Below, one piece after another: positions 1-5,626 of a stretch of 5,626 bases of DNA. Position 1 is the stretch's first letter. The number at the start of each line of letters is the position of its first letter. This DNA is from Acidilobaceae archaeon. GTDB lineage: Archaea; Thermoproteota; Thermoprotei_A; Sulfolobales; Acidilobaceae. Where the stretch lies: assembly GCA_026985385.1 (NCBI GenBank), contig JALSQM010000006.1, positions 1 through 5,626 of the forward strand, written 5' to 3'. The notes below the pieces were generated by a model, which was not told the DNA's origin, did not search any database, and saw only the letters and a program-made list of their open reading frames with translations. A program made the translations under genes and the position numbers.

Positions 1-2782
1 CGTTGAAGGGCCCAGCTCGCCTCTCGTGGCTGCCCCAGTATGCGAGCCTCACCCTCCTCGCGGCCTCGGCTGCGGGGAAGGAGTATGACTCGTAGGTGCA
101 CGCACCCCCAGAGCCCCCCGCCTTCCCCGGCGCTGCTGGCGGGAGTACCGCTAGGAGGTCGTCTCCCCCAGCGTAGATCAGCGCCCCTCCAGCCTCCTCT
201 ATCACCTCCCTATCCAGGGCGGCCTGGAGCGCTAGGGCCCTGGAGACGGAGTAGTGGTAGCTCGGGGTCACTATGAGTGTCGGGGGTCTAACCCTCAGCT
301 TCTCCTTGCTATCGCACTTCCTCCTACAGTGGGGCCACCCCTTGGAGAGCACTTTAAGACTGTAGTTGTGGAGGCTCTCTAGGGCCGCCTTGTAGAGCCT
401 CTTATAGGTGTCGAGTAGCTTCTCTTCAAGCTGGGCCTTGAGGCTGCTGCTAATATAGTCGTCGACCCCCGCGAGTAGTTTCCCGCTGAGAACACCGGAG
501 CCCATGTAGTCCCCGTCCACAGCTAGGATGGCCACCTTACTCCTAACCCTGGAGGCTGCCTCCACGAGTCTAGAGATCTTTTTGAGGCCGAGTCTCTCCA
601 GGTCGGCTCGGGTTCTCCTGTGGAGGGCCTCGTCATGCATTAGCTCTACAGCTATAAGCTTGAGGGCCTCTCTAGGGGAGCCCCCGGCAGCCCTATACGC
701 AATGCTACGCAGGGTGGGTGGGAGCTTCTCTATTACATCCCAGAGGTTGGGGGTGCTAGCTTCTATCTCCGACACCGTCTTCTCCAAGAGCGGCTCGCAT
801 AGCGTGTACCTAGACGTGTACACGTCTATCGTTGGGAACAGGATCCTCTCCGCAGCCCCAGCCGGGATCTTGACACCGAGGAGCTCCTGGGCGAGGCCAT
901 CCCTGAGGAGGAGCGTGCGCAACATCCTCTTCGCGAGACAGTAGGGGCAGAGCCTATCCTCCCCCACGTCGCCTAGGATGCTCTTAGCCTCCTCGACCTC
1001 CCCGCCAGCCTCTACCTGGCCCCTTATGCACTCTGCGATCTCCTCTAGTAGCTTTGAGCCATCAATTATAGCCGGCGCTTTGCCGCATACAATACACGCC
1101 CCGGGAGAGCCGTTGGAGACCCTATAGGCCTCCTTGGCGTACTCCATGTAGGCGCTGCCCAACCGCCTCCCGGGAGCCTTGACCTCGACCTCCTCCGCCG
1201 CCAGCAACGTTAAGGCTATATGATAGTAGAGGCTGCCAGCTATGTCGTCCACCTTAACGTTCCTCACGCCAGTTTTCTTGATTACCTCACCGGCTATCCC
1301 CACCGCATCCCTGTATGCATCCTCTACTCTAACCTTGTATATCCTCATCGCCAGGGGGGGCTCTAGCCTCTCGGCGTGATCCAGGAGCCCGACGATGAGG
1401 CCAGCCTCGCGGGGGTCGATGCCGCACCTTTCGAGGAGTACCTGTAGCATCCTAAGCCTTCTAAGGGCCTTGCCTAGGATGAGCCTCCAAGCCGCTTGAA
1501 CCTCACCAGGAACCCTCTCCAAGTCATCGCTGGCGTATGGTGGTAGCGCTATCGTGAGCCTCGTGGGTGTAGTGGGGTCTATGGGCCACCCGTGAGGGAT
1601 CCCGAGGAGCTTCTGGAGACTAACCCTAACGACAGCGTCTCCCTGGCCCAAGCCCTCGGCGGGTGTTGCTATCAAGCGTACCTCGAAGTCCCCACCATCA
1701 GGGGATACCCTTGAGAGTATCAGCCTCGTAGCGGCTAGGGGATTGAGGCGCAGCGGCGGCGAGACCATGACCCCGGGGCCGTAGAGGTCGACGAGCCTCT
1801 CTACAGCCTTCCAGGCGAGGAGGCTCGCTAGCCAGCTTGCAGCCCAGAGGTCCTTGAGGGCCCTGGACTCCTCTATCCAGCCCTGAACACTAGCTAGATC
1901 TACTACAGCAAGTATCCCCCGCGGGTCGGTCTTGCTCCCACTCTGGCACCAGAGGAGCGCGGTGAGGGCCGCGTTGACGTGGTCGAACACCGTGTGCGTC
2001 GGTATCCTCGTGTCGGCTGAGGGCACGTACTCGGGCCCCACGGAAGCGTACCAGATGGGCTCGAGCAGGAGGAAGGCCGAGTCCCTCAGGAGTTTCTCAA
2101 GGCACGGCCTACCACAGTCGGGGGAGGCCTCCCTCGCCCTCTTAAGGATCCCGGCTATTATTGATGCATAGTTATATATGAAGGCGGCCACCTTGCTCGC
2201 CGGTATCTCGGTCTTGGTGTCGAGGGGCTTCTTCGAAACCCACCCTACGAGGCCGCGGGGCTCGAATGGGTTGACTACGGCTAGCTCCGTGGCCTTCTCG
2301 GCCTCCCCCATCACCGCTGAGAGGAGGCTCCTATCAGCGGCGCTCGCTAGGTGGTCTGAGCACCTTATCTTCTCGTCTCCGCGAGCCATAGACTCGCCGG
2401 CCTTCTTGATGGTTTCGGCTATGTCGTGCATGTCATCATCGAGTAGGGCCCAGAGGAGGGCTGGCATTAGTAGGGCCTGGATCTCGTGCTTCCTGGCACT
2501 CCTACCCTTAGCTATCTTCTTGAGCTCGTCGAACATATAGCGGAGCTTCTCGGCTATCCTCCCACCCGCCTCCCTCGAGGGCAGCCCCTTAGCCCCGCTC
2601 TTGAGGAGTTGCTCGAGGGCACGCGCTATTCTCTCGTGGTACTCACCCTCACCACCGCTTATGGCAGTCTTCCTCACACCGACCTCAGCCGCTATCCCCC
2701 AAGGCTTCCAGGGGGGGTCATGCCAGAGGACTGCAAGGGTTAAACTCACGCTAATCCGGGGACTCTCACCACTTAGACTCAA
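1..2782 (-). CDS. cmr2: Cas10/Cmr2, large signalling subunit of the type III-B effector complex (C-terminus cut off by the window edge)
   Basis: The minus strand is open from a TTG at 2782-2780 to base 1, giving 927 codons with no stop. Known family role: Cas10 of the Cmr complex senses target RNA, makes cyclic oligoadenylate with its palm domain and may cut ssDNA with its HD domain. Seen in order: HD motif WHDPPWKPW (H21-D22); SDHLASAADR (142-151); SADTRIPTHTVFDH (255-268), a strong Cmr2 signature; first palm with VQGWI (299-303), R307 and DLWAASW (311-317); zinc cysteines C563/C566 and C612/C615; second palm with DGDYMG (756-761) and AGGDDLL (GGDD at 872-875). The C-terminal helical domain is missing because of the edge. 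The start is TTG because it overlaps the cmr6 stop (TTGA), a GGTGAT site lies 5 nt upstream, and a TGA in the same frame at 2791-2789 excludes longer forms. GTG at 2749 is a weaker alternative that still includes the HD motif. The gene follows cmr6 and is probably translationally coupled to it. Identity is near certain; catalytic activity is inferred from motifs. Confidence 0.95.
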   Translation of the reverse strand, partial: MSLSGESPRISVSLTLAVLWHDPPWKPWGIAAEVGVRKTAISGGEGEYHERIARALEQLLKSGAKGLPSREAGGRIAEKLRYMFDELKKIAKGRSARKHEIQALLMPALLWALLDDDMHDIAETIKKAGESMARGDEKIRCSDHLASAADRSLLSAVMGEAEKATELAVVNPFEPRGLVGWVSKKPLDTKTEIPASKVAAFIYNYASIIAGILKRAREASPDCGRPCLEKLLRDSAFLLLEPIWYASVGPEYVPSADTRIPTHTVFDHVNAALTALLWCQSGSKTDPRGILAVVDLASVQGWIEESRALKDLWAASWLASLLAWKAVERLVDLYGPGVMVSPPLRLNPLAATRLILSRVSPDGGDFEVRLIATPAEGLGQGDAVVRVSLQKLLGIPHGWPIDPTTPTRLTIALPPYASDDLERVPGEVQAAWRLILGKALRRLRMLQVLLERCGIDPREAGLIVGLLDHAERLEPPLAMRIYKVRVEDAYRDAVGIAGEVIKKTGVRNVKVDDIAGSLYYHIALTLLAAEEVEVKAPGRRLGSAYMEYAKEAYRVSNGSPGACIVCGKAPAIIDGSKLLEEIAECIRGQVEAGGEVEEAKSILGDVGEDRLCPYCLAKRMLRTLLLRDGLAQELLGVKIPAGAAERILFPTIDVYTSRYTLCEPLLEKTVSEIEASTPNLWDVIEKLPPTLRSIAYRAAGGSPREALKLIAVELMHDEALHRRTRADLERLGLKKISRLVEAASRVRSKVAILAVDGDYMGSGVLSGKLLAGVDDYISSSLKAQLEEKLLDTYKRLYKAALESLHNYSLKVLSKGWPHCRRKCDSKEKLRVRPPTLIVTPSYHYSVSRALALQAALDREVIEEAGGALIYAGGDDLLAVLPPAAPGKAGGSGGACTYESYSFPAAEAARRVRLAYWGSHERRAGPFN

Positions 2783-3708
2783 GGCGTATCACCCCTGGAG
2801 CATTTTAATCTAACAATACTCTCCATGAGACGGCTTCTCTCCTCCTCATCCAGGAGCCTAGCCACGTTGTAGCCCTTAGAGCTCCTGGCGGCGAACCCCG
2901 CGAGGAGGGCCGATAGTAGGAGCGTCTGCGCCAGCTGGAGGGGCCCCCCGCGGGCGGCCTCCTCCAGGGTCTTGACCACGCTCTCCGCAACTTTACCCTT
3001 AAGGGACTCTAGCTCCTCGGCGATCCTCGGGGTCCGGCGGGGTGCTAGCGCGAGGACGGTGGAGAAGACGGTCTCGGGGGCTATGGAGACGTGTACCACG
3101 GGCCTCGGCATGGCCTCGTATTCGGCCTCAACGGGTCTCCCCCCACTATAGTAGTGTGGGGTGATTACGTCGGGCGCGTAGACCAGGCAGGCCTCCCCCC
3201 TCAGGCACCCTACTGGGTAGGCTTCAGTGAAGATCACAGCCCCCGCCGATGCCTTGGAGCCGAAGAGATCGCTGCAGAGCTCCTCGCCAGGCTCCCCGAG
3301 GAGGTCCTCGCAGGCAGCCCTGGCGGCCCCCTTCAGTGTGCTGGCCGGATAGTAGGGTAGGCCTAGGAGTGGATCTATGAAGAGGCCTACCTCGAACACG
3401 GGCTTGAGGGTACCGCCTCCAACCCCCGTGAGGCCCCTGGATAGGAGTAGGAAGTCCACCCTGAGGGCCGAGTACCCGGCCTCTCTGAGTGTGTTGAACC
3501 TCTCCTCTACCAGCTTATTTGCAAATCCTAGCGACGACTTGATGGCATCGGCGAACTCCTCGTTGGTTATGAGCCACTCTATGAAGCCCCTCTTCAAGGA
3601 TCCATCCTCATCCTGGAAGCCTCTATCAGCTAAGCTCTCGTAGTGCTTCTTAATCTTCCAGGAGAGGAGGGATCCCGCGAGGACGCCTCCGCCAGCCAAG
3701 GCCCTCAC
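2779..3708 (-). CDS. cmr6: Cmr6, RAMP-family subunit of the type III-B effector complex
   Basis: The frame encodes 309 aa from GTG at 3708, or 306 aa from TTG at 3699, close to the usual Cmr6 size. Known role: Cmr6 is an RRM-fold RAMP protein at the Cmr1 end of the filament, helping to hold the crRNA 3' part and the target RNA. Numbering from the GTG: a helical N-terminus (1-90); RGLTGVGGG (91-99); GLPYYPASTLKGAAR (116-130), matching the family GLPYIPGSSLKG block; LFGS (148-151); GAVIFTEAYP (156-165), matching the usual F-x-D-A-x-P strand; DVITPHYY (180-187), the most diagnostic Cmr6 motif; and a C-terminal GFAARSSKGYN (271-281) in place of the usual glycine-rich GxGAKTxxGYG loop. The TTG start has a GGTGA site 5 nt upstream, the same layout as cmr2, whereas the GTG lies inside that site; I list the longer form but favour neither strongly. 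The gene starts 2 nt after the cmr1 stop and overlaps cmr2 by 4 nt. Confidence 0.92.
   Translation of the reverse strand: MRALAGGGVLAGSLLSWKIKKHYESLADRGFQDEDGSLKRGFIEWLITNEEFADAIKSSLGFANKLVEERFNTLREAGYSALRVDFLLLSRGLTGVGGGTLKPVFEVGLFIDPLLGLPYYPASTLKGAARAACEDLLGEPGEELCSDLFGSKASAGAVIFTEAYPVGCLRGEACLVYAPDVITPHYYSGGRPVEAEYEAMPRPVVHVSIAPETVFSTVLALAPRRTPRIAEELESLKGKVAESVVKTLEEAARGGPLQLAQTLLLSALLAGFAARSSKGYNVARLLDEEERSRLMESIVRLKCSRGDTP
2788..2796 (-). promoter_or_regulatory. Ribosome binding site deciding the TTG start of cmr2
   Basis: On the minus strand this reads AGGGGTGAT. The GGTGAT core matches the anti-Shine-Dalgarno end of archaeal 16S rRNA (ATCACCTCC) and ends 5 nt before the TTG at 2782. 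The site is inside the cmr6 3' end, which fits coupled translation. Its TGA is also an in-frame stop that prevents a longer cmr2. Confidence 0.75.
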
Positions 3709-3712
3709 CCCT
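3705..3712 (-). promoter_or_regulatory. Ribosome binding site near the cmr6 start, better placed for TTG at 3699 than for GTG at 3708
   Basis: On the minus strand this reads AGGGGTGA across the cmr1 stop. Its core is 5 nt upstream of TTG 3699-3697 but overlaps GTG 3708-3706. The spacing to the TTG is identical to that in front of cmr2. Confidence 0.55.
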
Positions 3713-5330
3713 AGGAGAGGAGTTTGTCTAGGAAATTGAGGGCTTCCCGGTAAGCCCTTTCGACGAGGACGCGGGCGCTCGACGCCCTCGGAACCCCTGG
3801 TGGCGCTGCTCCTCCACGCGGGTGGGTGCGTCTACCTGGAGAGGCGATACCGGCTACAGCGTCGTTCACGTATACCCGCCCCTTGCAGGTATACGAGACC
3901 CTCCCAACCCCCTTACCCGCTATGTCCTCGACCTTGGCGAGGCGGACCCCGTCTATGAAGCGGGTCTTCCCCTTAACGGTCGTAGCCAGCCCTCCCGCGT
4001 GGTAGAGACGCGGCACCAGCTCCGCTATATCGTGGGGGTAGATGGGTATCAGGGCTATGTAGCGGCCCTCCACGTCTAGGGGTATCAGCTTGAGGGGGCT
4101 CTCCCTCCTCCCCTCTGTGAAGAGTATGCCGTCCTCTCTTACAACCTTGTAGATCCCATCGCTAGCCTCTCCTAATCGAATCCCGCCCTCGCTGCTCTCG
4201 ATTAGGTAGCCGGTGGGGGGCTCCTCGGCGCTGCCGAAGCAGGGTACGGGCCTGCCTACCTTCTGCCTCCTGGGCAGCCCGAGTATCCAGGTGTGATAGG
4301 CTCCACCGCCGGCTCGGCCTTCCCCGTTCCTGATCTTCCATGAGAGCTTTAGCGTCGCGAGGCCTATGACCTCGAGGGCCTCGTGGATCCCCCGCAGCTT
4401 TGAGGGGGGTATCCCCTTCGAGTTCTTCGGCAGCTTCCTCCATATAGTCCCCTCCAGCCACTTAACCTTGCCCTGATAGCTGTATACCCTCACGTTACCA
4501 ACGTCTATAGTGCCCGCCCTCAGGGAGCCAGAGCCTCTCCTCGCCTTCCAGTCGCTCCTCACCGAGCAGTCGAGCAGCTGCTCGAGCCCCTCAACAGCCT
4601 GTCTCAGCGTTGCTAGGGCCTCTTTAACGCTCCCAGGCTTGTCGAGTACTTGGAGTCCGGCTAGTAGGGGGCCGGCCTTAGGGGGTGCTTTGAGGGCTTT
4701 AACGCGGAAGAGGCCGAAGCCCCTGCTAGCGCCCTGGCCTATGCCTAGGATTCTTAGGGTAAATGCCGTAGAAGCGGCTACAAGTCCGTCGAGGCAATCG
4801 TAGCCTACCAGCCAGGGGGCCCTCTCGCTGCCCGGGTGCCTCCCGAGCCTCCTCAGTATTTTCACCCTGATCCTCAAGGCCCCGGGGCTTAGGGGCCTCC
4901 TCCTCTCCGCCTCCTCGCCCCCCACCCCCATGGTTGCTAGTGTGTACCTGGACAGCCTCACCTCCTCGCCGATGGCTTTGTCGGGCCTCGGGTCTAGATA
5001 CTCTACTATGGCCTGGATGGTGTAGAGCGCCCTCCAGGCCGGGCTAGCCGAGCCGTAGGCTAGTTGCACGGTGCCTAGGCAGCTCTTGTCGCTCTCTCTA
5101 CAGGGCCACCTCTCGGCCTCCCTATGGGTTGAGGCGTACCCCCTCGACATCACTAGTGTCCTGAGGAGCCACCTAGACTTCCCTATGACGGCCTTAACGG
5201 GGTCCCCGAGAACGGCGAGCCTCCCTCCCTCCAAGACTTCAGTCACGCGGCCTAGGGCATCGCCTAGCATGAGGGGAGTGTAGTTCTCGGCTAGCAGCTC
5301 GGCAACCGCTGCTCTGGGGACTAGGGTCAT
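3711..5330 (-). CDS. cmr1: Cmr1, two-RAMP-domain subunit of the type III-B effector complex, unusually long
   Basis: The protein is 539 aa from an ATG. Known role: Cmr1 has two fused RAMP domains, sits at the 3'-crRNA end of the Cmr filament and contributes to target RNA binding. Seen in domain 1: YTPLMLGDA (17-25), like the family TPLFLGGA start; IGKSRWLLR (49-57) where most members have IKGxLRxWxR; and LGIGQGASRGFGLF (195-208), the RAMP glycine-rich loop in its Cmr1 form. Seen in domain 2: IGLATLKLSWKIR (322-334), WILGLPRR (348-355) and GRRESPLKLIPL (407-418), matching the Cmr1 LGLPR and RR-x-SP blocks. From memory, many Cmr1 proteins have about 330-450 residues, so this is long. Residues 496-520 are rich in Pro, Gly and Arg and look like a disordered linker before a final helix (521-539). 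The ATG overlaps the upstream stop (ATGA) and has a purine-rich site 5 nt upstream. Position between cmr5-like and cmr6 supports the call. A divergent Cmr3 is less likely because of the LGLPR and RR-x-SP motifs. Confidence 0.87.
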   Translation of the reverse strand: MTLVPRAAVAELLAENYTPLMLGDALGRVTEVLEGGRLAVLGDPVKAVIGKSRWLLRTLVMSRGYASTHREAERWPCRESDKSCLGTVQLAYGSASPAWRALYTIQAIVEYLDPRPDKAIGEEVRLSRYTLATMGVGGEEAERRRPLSPGALRIRVKILRRLGRHPGSERAPWLVGYDCLDGLVAASTAFTLRILGIGQGASRGFGLFRVKALKAPPKAGPLLAGLQVLDKPGSVKEALATLRQAVEGLEQLLDCSVRSDWKARRGSGSLRAGTIDVGNVRVYSYQGKVKWLEGTIWRKLPKNSKGIPPSKLRGIHEALEVIGLATLKLSWKIRNGEGRAGGGAYHTWILGLPRRQKVGRPVPCFGSAEEPPTGYLIESSEGGIRLGEASDGIYKVVREDGILFTEGRRESPLKLIPLDVEGRYIALIPIYPHDIAELVPRLYHAGGLATTVKGKTRFIDGVRLAKVEDIAGKGVGRVSYTCKGRVYVNDAVAGIASPGRRTHPRGGAAPPGVPRASSARVLVERAYREALNFLDKLLS

Positions 5331-5626
5331 GGCTGCTCCTCCCTCACGAGTGCGTCGACGAGCCTCTTGAGCTCGAGGAGGTAGGGCGCTAGCAGCGCCT
5401 CGGCCTCGGCGGAGTGGGGCAGGCTCTCCACGAGTGTCTTCACGGTTGCCGCGAGGCGGGGTAGAACCCCCTCTCCCCCGGGGGCTAGTAGGCCCTGCGC
5501 GTCAAGGTAGCTCGTTATTAGGGCAAGTGCTATAGTGTAGCCTCCCCCCTCAGCTGATAGCTCGTCCTTGAGAGCCTCGGCTAGCTTTTCGCCTCTCTCC
5601 TGCCTCAGGCGTTGGAGCAGCCCCTC
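5327..5626 (-). CDS. cmr5: Probable Cmr5, small helical subunit of the type III-B complex (N-terminus beyond the window edge)
   Basis: The minus-strand frame is open from the right edge to TGA at 5329-5327, giving 99 residues; no start can be assigned. It is too short to appear as a large open frame but is clearly coding: it shares the 4-nt ATGA overlap with cmr1 and has the same codon style. The visible part is Ala/Leu-rich and helical, with GYTIALALITSYLDAQGLL (about residues 29-47) and the C-terminus LLELKRLVDALVREEQP. The end resembles the Cmr5 C-terminal helix, which often reads like LxWLKRFAEAxIEGE, and the GYTIALALITSYL part could match the family GLxxAxAFxxSK helix. Known role: Cmr5 stacks along the Cmr4 backbone and stabilises the filament without catalysis. 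No catalytic motif is visible. The call rests largely on position, size and helicity, so a different small helical Cmr accessory protein is possible. Confidence 0.62.
   Translation of the reverse strand, partial: EGLLQRLRQERGEKLAEALKDELSAEGGGYTIALALITSYLDAQGLLAPGGEGVLPRLAATVKTLVESLPHSAEAEALLAPYLLELKRLVDALVREEQP
5336..5343 (-). promoter_or_regulatory. Ribosome binding site of cmr1
   Basis: On the minus strand this reads GGGAGGAG, ending 5 nt before the ATG at 5330, and lies within the last codons of the upstream cmr5-like gene. No alternative start codon lies close upstream in the cmr1 frame, so the ATG is well supported. Confidence 0.7.

Noticed and set aside
528..944. Plus-strand open frame of 138 codons
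   Set aside because: It is antisense to the zinc-finger to palm part of cmr2, has a Ser/Arg/Leu-rich composition typical of a shadow frame, no ribosome binding site and no recognisable motif.
1932..2743. Three plus-strand open frames antisense to the cmr2 N-terminal half
   Set aside because: They overlap each other and the strongly supported HD and SADTRIPTHTVFDH regions of cmr2; the composition is that of antisense GC-rich coding DNA.
2805..2990. Minus-strand open frame of 61 codons inside cmr6
   Set aside because: It is an out-of-frame shadow dominated by Arg, Ser and Trp over the real cmr6 C-terminus.
3091..3643. Plus-strand open frames antisense to cmr6
   Set aside because: They lie opposite the conserved RAMP motifs of cmr6 and show no protein family features.
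4162..4461. Minus-strand open frame of 99 codons inside cmr1
   Set aside because: It is an out-of-frame shadow rich in Arg, Gly and Glu, and the cmr1 frame carries the LGLPR and RR-x-SP motifs over the same bases.
3711..5330. Assignment of the 539-residue protein as Cmr3 or as a frameshifted gene
   Set aside because: The order of TPL start, SRGFG loop, LGLPR and RR-x-SP blocks fits Cmr1, the frame is continuous and both ends fit the operon junctions.
1..5626. CRISPR array, tRNA, insertion sequence or terminator
   Set aside because: No regularly spaced direct repeat, tRNA-like pattern, terminal inverted repeat or T-rich terminator was seen, and essentially every base is within a minus-strand coding gene.

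Overview
This window is one continuous stretch of a type III-B (Cmr) CRISPR-Cas effector operon. Every real gene lies on the minus strand, so transcription runs from high to low coordinates. In transcription order the genes are: a 5'-truncated small helical protein, most likely Cmr5 (5327-5626); Cmr1 (3711-5330); Cmr6 (2779-3708); and a very large Cas10/Cmr2 (1-2782) that runs off the left edge without a stop codon. The Cas10 gene covers half of the window. Cmr3 and Cmr4 are not visible; they presumably lie beyond the edges, since orders such as cmr4-cmr5-cmr1-cmr6-cmr2-cmr3 are common in archaea.

The genes are packed as tightly as possible. cmr5 and cmr1 overlap by 4 nt (ATGA), cmr1 and cmr6 are 2 nt apart (or 11 nt with the alternative start), and cmr6 and cmr2 overlap by 4 nt (TTGA). 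There is no intergenic stretch of even 20 bases, no RNA gene, no CRISPR array and no mobile element. The operon promoter must lie beyond the right edge, apart from one weak AT-rich candidate just upstream of cmr2.

The source is probably a hyperthermophilic archaeon of the Thermoproteota (Crenarchaeota), perhaps Desulfurococcales-like. The reasons are high GC, strong use of AGG for Arg and ATA for Ile, GTG/TTG starts behind GGTGA-type Shine-Dalgarno sites, overlapping genes, and an over-represented CTAG tetranucleotide. This assignment is an inference; no marker gene is present.

Together these proteins should form part of a crRNA-guided complex that binds foreign transcripts. Cmr1 and Cmr6 are RAMP (RRM-fold) subunits that cap the target-3' end of the filament, Cmr5 is the small helical filament subunit, and Cmr2/Cas10 is the signalling and nuclease subunit. 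Cas10 here keeps both its HD motif and its GGDD cyclase motif, so cyclic oligoadenylate signalling is predicted. A CARF-domain effector should then be encoded elsewhere in the genome.

The system itself is a known type. The less ordinary points are the coupled TTG starts, an in-frame ATG-TGA mini-ORF in front of cmr2, an unusually long Cmr1 with a Pro/Gly/Arg-rich C-terminal segment, degenerate RAMP loops, and the CTAG excess.
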